Positions 54,676-61,617 of a stretch of 64,000 bases of DNA are shown here, in pieces; positions within the stretch are counted from its first letter, which is position 1, and each line of letters opens with the position of its first letter. The notes under the pieces are model-generated. The model ran no database searches. It saw only the letters and a program-made list of their open reading frames with translations, and was not told the DNA's origin. The stretch lies in assembly GCF_000826685.1 (NCBI RefSeq), contig NZ_JROO01000001.1, forward strand, positions 62,001 to 126,000, given 5' to 3'. Origin of the DNA: Streptomonospora alba (GTDB taxonomy: Bacteria; Actinomycetota; Actinomycetes; Streptosporangiales; Streptosporangiaceae). Position numbers and translations under genes: made by a program.

Positions 54676-55845
54676 CTACTGTGCCCGGTCGCCCAGTTGC
54701 GCCTTCACGTCGGGATGCTCCAAGGGGCGGGTGAATCCCAGGATGGGGGACCGACCGGGAGTATCGTACTCGTGCACGGCGATAGGCCCGCAGTCGGTGC
54801 ACCACGCCTCGACCATGAGCCCGTCGCCGATGACCATGCCTACGTGCCCGGGGATTCCTCCAGGACCGCCCACTTTGAAGAACACCAGGTCGCCGGGTTG
54901 CTCCTCGCCTTCGGGGATCTTCGGCCCGAAGGCCCACTGGTCCTGTGACACCCGCGGGATGGAAGCGCCGATGCTCGCGTAGGCGCTGCTCGTCAGTCCC
55001 GAGCAGTCGAATGCGTCGGGCCCCACAGCACCCCAAACATAGGGCTTTCCTCGCTGGTCCAGAGCCCAGTCGACGACCGCCTGCGCCTGATCGCTCGGCG
55101 CCTGGCCGATCGGCTCTCCCTTGGTGTTGAGTTCGCAGTTGACGGCCTGCTGGACGGAGCCGCTGGTTTCGAAGTCGCCGTCGGAGTACCGACCGGCCCA
55201 GCTCTTGACGTCGTCGACGTACCACCACGCGTGGTTGTAGCCGTAGATCGCCTGGTCCATGTTCTCGCGGGCCCCGTGGGCGATGAGGTAGTCGGCCGCC
55301 GCGGGAATCGCGTCGGCGGGGTCGTAGACGTTCACGACCCCGTCGTCATTGCCGTCTTGCCCGTAACCCTCCTCGGGCCGGTCGTCGGCGTCCATGATCG
55401 GCTCGCCGCCCCAGCTGTTGCCCGCTGCCGAGCCGTCGAGTGCGCCGAACTGCATGGGGCCCGCGGCGCCCCAGTCGTTGTGGCCCTCGGTGATGCCCGG
55501 CCCTTCCCAGCGGCCGTGTTTGCTCTCGACCTGACCGACTCCGGCGAGGATGTTCCAGGGAATGCCCTTCTCCTCGCCGACGGAGCGGTAGATGTCCAGG
55601 TAGTTCTCCGGGATGGAGTCCTCGGCGTATCCGCTGCTCTCCGCCTGGTCTGCTGTTTGGTCGGCGGTGCACTGCAGCCCGCCGACGGCGTTGATGATCC
55701 CCGGGTTCAGTGCGGTCATGGGCACGATGACGACGCCGACCACGATCGCTCCGAGCAGGAACAGACCCACGGCGATCGCCAGTCGGGTCGCACACGACCC
55801 CGTGTCCGCCTTCCACGCCGCCGGTCCGGCGAACAGAGAGATCAT
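54676..55845 (-). CDS. Bifunctional wall hydrolase: transglycosylase-like plus NlpC/P60
   Basis: 389 residues: an N-terminal transmembrane helix (LAIAVGLFLLGAIVVGVVIV), a lytic-transglycosylase-like domain with catalytic-Glu region ILAGVGQVESKHG and GPMQFG (about 75-235), then NlpC/P60 with nucleophile Cys in DAFDCSGLTSSAY (about 280) and His in GHVGMVIG (about 333). Fused SLT-NlpC enzymes are the wall-opening hydrolases of Gram-positive conjugation systems (TcpG or Orf14-like). The stop of the upstream gene directly abuts its ATG. It would open peptidoglycan for the envelope complex. Confidence 0.88.
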   Translation of the reverse strand: MISLFAGPAAWKADTGSCATRLAIAVGLFLLGAIVVGVVIVPMTALNPGIINAVGGLQCTADQTADQAESSGYAEDSIPENYLDIYRSVGEEKGIPWNILAGVGQVESKHGRWEGPGITEGHNDWGAAGPMQFGALDGSAAGNSWGGEPIMDADDRPEEGYGQDGNDDGVVNVYDPADAIPAAADYLIAHGARENMDQAIYGYNHAWWYVDDVKSWAGRYSDGDFETSGSVQQAVNCELNTKGEPIGQAPSDQAQAVVDWALDQRGKPYVWGAVGPDAFDCSGLTSSAYASIGASIPRVSQDQWAFGPKIPEGEEQPGDLVFFKVGGPGGIPGHVGMVIGDGLMVEAWCTDCGPIAVHEYDTPGRSPILGFTRPLEHPDVKAQLGDRAQ

Positions 55846-56526
55846 TCAGTCACCTGCCGCATCTCCCGACTCAGTGGGGACGTCACCGAGGTTGCCGGCA
55901 TCGGCGGGCTGGAAATCGTAGACTCGCCACTCTCCGCCCTCGTCCGAGACGGTGACGGCGAACTCGCCCAGGTCCTCGGTGGCGCCGTCGCTGCCTTCGG
56001 TGATCGACTGCGCCTTCACCACGAATGTCACGGAATCGTCGCCGAACGCCCGGACGGCCTCGATGTTCGCTCGCCCTTCGGCGACGGCCTCCTGCTCGGC
56101 CATGTCCTGCCATCGGGCGCTGGCACCGGAGCTTTGGGCCAGGGTCTGGGCGTAGTCGTCCGTCGCCAACTCCTGCATGCCCGCGTAGTAGTCCTCGGGC
56201 GACTTCGCGTAGTCGATGGTGCCGTAGGCCCGGGCGAACTCCTGCGCCGTGGCGGCGGCGGCCTTGAACTCCTCCTCGCTGAAGGGGAACCAGTCCATCA
56301 CCTGCATGTTCTGGGCGGCCGTGGTCGGGATCGGGCTCGGCGGCGCGACGTTCTCCGAGCCGCTCTCATCGCCGCTCGCGCTAGCCGGCTCGGATCCGGA
56401 CTCCGCCTCGTCGTCGGAGCCGGCGCCCCACCCGCCCAGGCTCAAATAGATACCGAAGGCCACGAGCACGACGACGAGGGCGCCGAACACGAGGCGCTGC
56501 TGACCTTCACTGAGCGATCGGGGCAT
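55846..56526 (-). CDS. Membrane-anchored VirB8/TcpC-like candidate
   Basis: 226 residues: one N-terminal helix (VFGALVVVLVAFGIYLSL), an acidic Ser/Glu linker, then a domain (AATAQEFARAYGTIDYAKSP to EWRVYDFQPAD) with helix-then-sheet pattern like NTF2-fold VirB8/TcpC proteins that form the inner scaffold of T4SS. This is inference from topology and context. AGGA precedes ATG 56526, and its stop is immediately followed by the wall-hydrolase ATG, so the two are tightly linked. Confidence 0.65.
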   Translation of the reverse strand: MPRSLSEGQQRLVFGALVVVLVAFGIYLSLGGWGAGSDDEAESGSEPASASGDESGSENVAPPSPIPTTAAQNMQVMDWFPFSEEEFKAAAATAQEFARAYGTIDYAKSPEDYYAGMQELATDDYAQTLAQSSGASARWQDMAEQEAVAEGRANIEAVRAFGDDSVTFVVKAQSITEGSDGATEDLGEFAVTVSDEGGEWRVYDFQPADAGNLGDVPTESGDAAGD

Positions 56527-56564
56527 GGCGGGGGTTCCTGTCGAGGGCGGTCATGGCGGTTCGT

Positions 56565-59015
56565 TCAGTCCTCGTCCCGCAACCAGAACGGCACATCGCG
56601 CCGGAGGTCCCGGCGGCGCTGGGACTCCGCACCGGTCCAGAAGGGACTGCTGGGGGCGTCGTTCTTCTTGTCGCCCGATCCGGTGAGCCAGCTGCCGCCG
56701 TCACCGGAGCCGTTCGACGGGGCGGAACGCGGTCGGCGCGGCTCACGCGGCGGCGGCGCGCTGCGCCCCGGCTTCGAGCGAGGGCCGCCCCACCGGGAGC
56801 CGCGGTTGACGCTGCCTCGCGGAGGTGTGGCTTCGCGGCCGCGGAATATGCCGGCACCGGAGTCGGGATCGGCGCGGCGGGAACCGCCGCCACTCGGCGG
56901 AGCCTCGTCGGCGGAGGTCCGCTGCGGAGCCGATCGCTGCTCGCCGCCGCCTCCGCGGCCGAACACGGAGGCCCAGCCGGTGTCGCCGGTCCCCGTGTAG
57001 CCGCCCGCGGGACGTGGCGGAATGCTCCCCGAGCCGGAGGAAGCCGCGCGGGCGCTGCCACGAGCCGTCCCTCCAGACGCGGCTTCGCTGAGCCGGGGAG
57101 CCTCCGCGGTTGAGCGGCCGGCCGCCGCGGCCCGCTGCTGCCCTCGTTCGCCGTCCTGCCCGAGCTTGAGGGGTGGCGGCGCCGAGTCGCCGCGGACGCG
57201 GCCGTAGCCCGCACTCGCACGTGCGCGTCCCACATCGCCGCGAGCGCGGCCTCCTGCCGCTTCGGCCGCTTCCTGCGTGCTCCCACCGCCGCGTGACGGC
57301 TCGGCCGCCTCCGCGGCACCGGCGGCCGCTCCCGCTCCACCGGTCGGCACTGCAGCGGCCGCTCCGGCGAGCTGAGGGCTCCGCTTGAGCCCCCACTTCT
57401 GGGCCCGCATGTAGGCCACGGGTGGAAGGACATTCGAACTCTTGCTCAGGGCACTGCTGGATACGGCGTCGCTCACCATCCTGGAGGTGAAGGTGTTGGC
57501 GTTTACCGATTGGAACAGGTGGGCGAACGGTCGCCGGTAGATGAACAGCGCCAGCGTGAACAGGGCAAGCAGAATCATCTGCAGCCCCCAGCCCAGCGAG
57601 GACCCGATGACCATGCCGTAGCACAGGACAAGGACCGATATCAGGAGGACGATAAACACTTGCTTCAGGAGTAGACCGAGCGTCATTTCAAACCACCGCA
57701 GCAACACCGTCCTGCCATAACCGGGGTGGATTCCAATCAGCAGGAAAACCGGAGAGAAAAGCAGGAGCAACAGAAACCCGATTTTCAGCACGATCAGCGC
57801 TACGGAACCTGCAAGAATGAGCCCGCCAGCAAACAATGAAGCGAAGAGCGCGAGCGTGGCGACACCCAGCCGGTTCCCTTGCTGCTCCCCCTCGAACAGG
57901 GGATAGATCTGCGGGTAGTTGGATTCGATTTCCGACGCTATCTGCTCGTACTGCTCCTGCTTCTCCTGGGCCAGCTCCGCCGCATCGGTCTCACCTTGGG
58001 TGATCTGCTGCTGCTCAACCCGACTGAAGGCCTGGGCTTCGAGGAGTGCCATGCCATGCTCACGCTCGGCCGTGGACGATCCGGCCACCGATCCGAACTG
58101 TCCTGCGATCCAGGGCTGGCATACCAGGCCCGACCAGAGCATCTGGGAGTTTTGACGGATTGCGAAATCGTTCTGGCTTTCCCAATCAGCTTTCTGAACC
58201 TCTTCAGCCCCGCGTGGACACGTATCGGCACCGCCTGGTGGAGTGATCCTGGATATAGAACTGTTCACCAACTGACTACCCGAGTTGACCACGGTCCCCG
58301 CATAACCGAGTATCTGCAGAGGATTGACCAGAATCCACATTCCGAGCGCCGTGGCCACAACCATCCAGATCGCACTTTCCAGAGTAAGCGTGACCCGCTT
58401 TCGGATCAGTCCGTACCAGCCCAGCCACACGGCCCCCAGTATGATCACCGTAGGAAGCAGTGGACGCCAGATCCCCTCACGCAACTCCACAACGATGTCG
58501 GCGACCATACGGTTGAAACTGTCAAGGAGCTCATTGGACAACGCCGCCTGATAGACAGTGATCGTCGACTGGTTGATCGTCTTCGACAGGTTCCATGTCG
58601 TATTGCTCAGCGTCGCAACGGCAGCCGAGCCCATCTTGTCGACGCAGGATTCGCGGATCACGTGCCATTGCTGCCCCGCGGTCCCGTACTGGCCGTAAAG
58701 ACTGGAGTCCGGAGGAAGGCCGTCAGGGGAGGACGCCGCGGTCTCCGCGGCCTGCGGCGGCACCAGCAACCCGTCCGCTCCGCTCCCTGCGGCCTCCGGC
58801 TGAGGCGCCGGCTCCCCTTCGCACACCGGGGCGGCCTGGGCGCTGCTGAGAGGCGTCATCAAGAACGCCAGCATCATCCCGGCCATCACCAGGTTGCGCT
58901 TGAAGCGCCTCCGGCCTCGGCCCCGCCGCTCGCGTCGGTGCGGCGGGGCTTCGGCCGAGGGCTGTGAGCCGTCCTCGGAGTCGAACGCGGCGGTCGGCGT
59001 CGCGGTGTTGGTCAC
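56565..59015 (-). CDS. VirB6/TrbL-like polytopic membrane protein with disordered tail
   Basis: 816 residues. A basic N-terminus and signal-like helix (LVMAGMMLAFLMTPLSSAQA) are followed by an outside segment with cysteines, transmembrane helices near 190-250 and a cluster at about 385-495 (LGVATLALFASLFAGGLILA, IVLKIGFLLLLLFSPVFLLI, VLRWF-linked helices). Then comes a roughly 275-residue Gly/Ser/Arg/Pro-rich tail ending in a basic acidic mix (RRDLRRDVPFWLRDED). The topology fits VirB6/TrbL channel components. The GTG start overlaps the VirB4-like stop (GTGA). The membrane part (57.4-58.7 kb) is less G+C-rich than the tail. Confidence 0.75.
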   Translation of the reverse strand: MTNTATPTAAFDSEDGSQPSAEAPPHRRERRGRGRRRFKRNLVMAGMMLAFLMTPLSSAQAAPVCEGEPAPQPEAAGSGADGLLVPPQAAETAASSPDGLPPDSSLYGQYGTAGQQWHVIRESCVDKMGSAAVATLSNTTWNLSKTINQSTITVYQAALSNELLDSFNRMVADIVVELREGIWRPLLPTVIILGAVWLGWYGLIRKRVTLTLESAIWMVVATALGMWILVNPLQILGYAGTVVNSGSQLVNSSISRITPPGGADTCPRGAEEVQKADWESQNDFAIRQNSQMLWSGLVCQPWIAGQFGSVAGSSTAEREHGMALLEAQAFSRVEQQQITQGETDAAELAQEKQEQYEQIASEIESNYPQIYPLFEGEQQGNRLGVATLALFASLFAGGLILAGSVALIVLKIGFLLLLLFSPVFLLIGIHPGYGRTVLLRWFEMTLGLLLKQVFIVLLISVLVLCYGMVIGSSLGWGLQMILLALFTLALFIYRRPFAHLFQSVNANTFTSRMVSDAVSSSALSKSSNVLPPVAYMRAQKWGLKRSPQLAGAAAAVPTGGAGAAAGAAEAAEPSRGGGSTQEAAEAAGGRARGDVGRARASAGYGRVRGDSAPPPLKLGQDGERGQQRAAAAGRSTAEAPRLSEAASGGTARGSARAASSGSGSIPPRPAGGYTGTGDTGWASVFGRGGGGEQRSAPQRTSADEAPPSGGGSRRADPDSGAGIFRGREATPPRGSVNRGSRWGGPRSKPGRSAPPPREPRRPRSAPSNGSGDGGSWLTGSGDKKNDAPSSPFWTGAESQRRRDLRRDVPFWLRDED

Positions 59016-61525
59016 TGGTCCTGCCCCATCCTCCTGGTACCGCCGGTGCCACCCGTCGCAACCAGGGCACCGGCGCCTGAGCCGTCGTCGTCGGAGATGT
59101 CGTCCGGCCGATTCCGCGTGGGGTTGGTGTCCAGCCACTCCAGCAGCTCCTCGGACACCAGGTCCACGGCGACCCGTCCAGCGCGCCCGTCGAGGTCGCG
59201 GAAGATGCACTCGCCGTTGCCGAGGTTGCGCAGCATCGCCTGATGCTCCTCGGCGGAATCCACCCCGAGCAGCGCCATGACGCTCTCCACCTCGTGGCGC
59301 TCACTGGAACGGAAGGCGAACACACTGGACAGGCAGTTGGTGACTTGCTCATTGAGGAGGTCGCCGGCGTTCTGGCTGACCAGGATCAGGCCGGTGTTGC
59401 GGGAGCGCCCCATCCGCGACACCTCGGGCACGAGCTTGGCGCCCTCCGGCGTGGAGGTCACGGCCCAGGCCTCGTCCAGGAAGATGGCCTTGGGGAGGTG
59501 GCGGTCGAGTCCGTTCATCAGCCGCCGGGCGAACTGGCTGACCAGGTAGAGCAGGGCGACGCTGAGCCGCTGCTCATAGGAGTAGTCGTCGCGCTGGATG
59601 GCGGAGTCGGGCAGGGTGAGCCCGCCGAGCGTGAAGACGGTGGTCCAGCCTTCGGTGTCGATCTGCGTCTCGCCTTGGGGATCGAAGCACAGGCCCGCCA
59701 GCCGCATCTCCGACATCGAGCGCAGCACGGCCCCCAGGTTGCGCGACGCGGGGTCCTCGGAGTCCTCCAGGTGCTCGACGACCTTGGCCAGGCTGGGCCG
59801 CGGTTGGTTGGCGACGGCCGCCACCGCCTGGATCATCGCCGATTCCCGTTCCTCGCTCATTCTCGGCAGGAGCAGGCGCAGCGTCTCGGTGGCCATGGTC
59901 TTCTGCGCGGACAGGTCGTCGCCGAAGGAGAACGGGTCCAGCAGCCCCGGTTCTGCCGAGGCCATGGACATGATCCGGGCCTTGCGTCCGCGCCGCTGCA
60001 GCAACTGCACCAGCGACTCCGCGTCGCCCTTGGGGTCGATGGCCGCGACGGTGACGCCGCGCAGCGCGAGCTGATGGATCAGCAGCAGCGCGAGTGTGGT
60101 CTTGCCGCCGCCGGGCTCTCCGGTGATCGCGATGGCGGTGGGGCGGTTGCGCGCCGCGGCCACCATCGGGTCGAAGTGCACGACCGAGCGGGCCCGCCCG
60201 ATGGTCTCGCCGATGTAGGGGCCGATCCAGCCCGATCCGGAGGAGTCGCGGCGGTCGCCCAGGTCGATGGTCGCCGTGGGCATTCCGCCGGCGATGGTGC
60301 GCAGGGGCTGGCGCTGGGCGTAGGCGTTGAGCCGGATCCTGTCGCCCGGCAGCGACTCCGAGAACAGCGCGAACTGGTCGCCGGTGGAGTTGACGACGTC
60401 GATGCCGATGTCGCGGTAGTGCTCGACGACGGCCTCCACCCGCTGCACCAGCAGGTCCTCCGTGGGCGCCGAGACCATCAGCCGGTGCCAGCCGTAGACG
60501 AACGGCAGCCGCTCCTTGGTGATGCCGTGCTCCAGCATGCGCGCGGCGTCGATCTGCTCGGCGAGCGCGATGGGGGCGGGTACCCCGGCCTCGCGGATGT
60601 GGGCGTCCATGTCGCGGGCGTGGGCGAGCTTGCGGCCGACGTCCTTGCTGGCCTTCGCGGGCGGGATGAGCTTCATCCGCAGCGACAGCTCCACCGGGAA
60701 CGGCAGCGCGTCGGCGTAGTGCAGCCACGGCTCCCCGTCGGGGAAGGGCATCAGGTCGGGGAACCGGGAGAAGGACAGGTAGGCGACGTAGGTGGAGCCG
60801 GTGGGCTGGTCCAGCCGCAGCATGGACCTGCCGTTGTGGACCACGCCCTCGACCAGCTGCTCGATTTCGCCCTTGCCCCAGGTCCGGCGGCCCGCGGCCG
60901 AGCGGCGGGACTCCTCGATGGTGCCGGTGACCGCGTGCCGGATCAGCCAGGCGATCTCGTCGGACGTGGCGTGGCGGGCGTGCAGCGAGCTGGCGGCCAG
61001 CGCCCGGCCGAGGCGCTCGGCCTGGTCGGTCCAGTCGGCCAGCTCCTTGGCGTCGATGGCGTCGTCTTCCAGGCCCAGTACCTGCTCGGTGCGCTGATAG
61101 GCACTGATGAACTGCGCGAAGACCCCCTGGGAGAGCTGGCCGCGCACGCCGCCGCGCTGACCCAGGCGCACGCCCAGGTAGACCTCCTTGGTCCAGAAGT
61201 CCTTGGCCCACACGTGCCGGTACATCTCGTCGAGGTAGTCGAACCAGCCGGGCCCGGAGTCGGAGGTGGCGTCGAGCCTGGTGGCCCACTCGGCGGCGGG
61301 GTAAGTGCGGTGGGCGACACGCAGGTGCACCTCGGCGTCGTTCATCCGGATGGCCGCAAGCGCGATGGTGATGTTGGTGGCCAGGGCCTCGCGCTCGTCG
61401 GGGGTGGCGAACTCGTAGGAGACCGTGGGCAGCCGGAAGTAGGCCCAGGCCTCGGCGTCGCTGAGCAGGATGCGGTCGTCGAAGTAGCGGACCGAAAGGC
61501 GGGTGCCGCTCCTGCTGCCGTTCAT
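59012..61525 (-). CDS. VirB4-like conjugation/secretion ATPase
   Basis: 837 residues. The N-terminal half is the VirB4/TraC-type domain; the C-terminal ATPase has Walker A GEPGGGKTTLALLL (near 472) and Walker B AIFLDEAWAV (near 682), then the SRMGRSRNTGLILVSQNAGD helix typical of VirB4/HerA-type motors. It powers assembly or substrate transfer in type IV secretion. ATG 61525 follows GGGGAGG at 7 nt and overlaps the stop of a 31-codon ORF (ATGA). It is the best-defined member of the operon. A coupling protein (VirD4) is not in view. Confidence 0.9.
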   Translation of the reverse strand: MNGSRSGTRLSVRYFDDRILLSDAEAWAYFRLPTVSYEFATPDEREALATNITIALAAIRMNDAEVHLRVAHRTYPAAEWATRLDATSDSGPGWFDYLDEMYRHVWAKDFWTKEVYLGVRLGQRGGVRGQLSQGVFAQFISAYQRTEQVLGLEDDAIDAKELADWTDQAERLGRALAASSLHARHATSDEIAWLIRHAVTGTIEESRRSAAGRRTWGKGEIEQLVEGVVHNGRSMLRLDQPTGSTYVAYLSFSRFPDLMPFPDGEPWLHYADALPFPVELSLRMKLIPPAKASKDVGRKLAHARDMDAHIREAGVPAPIALAEQIDAARMLEHGITKERLPFVYGWHRLMVSAPTEDLLVQRVEAVVEHYRDIGIDVVNSTGDQFALFSESLPGDRIRLNAYAQRQPLRTIAGGMPTATIDLGDRRDSSGSGWIGPYIGETIGRARSVVHFDPMVAAARNRPTAIAITGEPGGGKTTLALLLIHQLALRGVTVAAIDPKGDAESLVQLLQRRGRKARIMSMASAEPGLLDPFSFGDDLSAQKTMATETLRLLLPRMSEERESAMIQAVAAVANQPRPSLAKVVEHLEDSEDPASRNLGAVLRSMSEMRLAGLCFDPQGETQIDTEGWTTVFTLGGLTLPDSAIQRDDYSYEQRLSVALLYLVSQFARRLMNGLDRHLPKAIFLDEAWAVTSTPEGAKLVPEVSRMGRSRNTGLILVSQNAGDLLNEQVTNCLSSVFAFRSSERHEVESVMALLGVDSAEEHQAMLRNLGNGECIFRDLDGRAGRVAVDLVSEELLEWLDTNPTRNRPDDISDDDGSGAGALVATGGTGGTRRMGQDQ

Positions 61526-61617
61526 CGAGTGGCCTCCCCGATCGTGTGCGTGGTGGTCTGGTGGCGCTCGCCCCGGGCTCCCGGCGGGGATGGGGACGGG
61601 GTTCCGCCGGGGGTCAT
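61522..61617 (-). CDS. 31-residue linker ORF with ATGA overlaps at both ends
   Basis: ATG 61617 overlaps the stop of the ParA-like gene (ATGA), and its own TGA overlaps the VirB4-like ATG (ATGA), filling the gap between them exactly. The peptide starts MTPGGTPSPSPPGARGERHQ, Pro/Ser/Thr-rich, with no hydrophobic segment. It could simply carry ribosomes across to the VirB4 start, whose ribosome site GGGGAGG lies inside it, or be a real small protein. Confidence 0.5.
   Translation of the reverse strand: MTPGGTPSPSPPGARGERHQTTTHTIGEATR

Noticed and set aside
56507-56554. 15-codon ORF between the VirB6-like and VirB8-like genes
   Set aside because: It overlaps the next gene out of frame without the tight ATGA junctions seen for the 31-codon linker, and has no own ribosome site.
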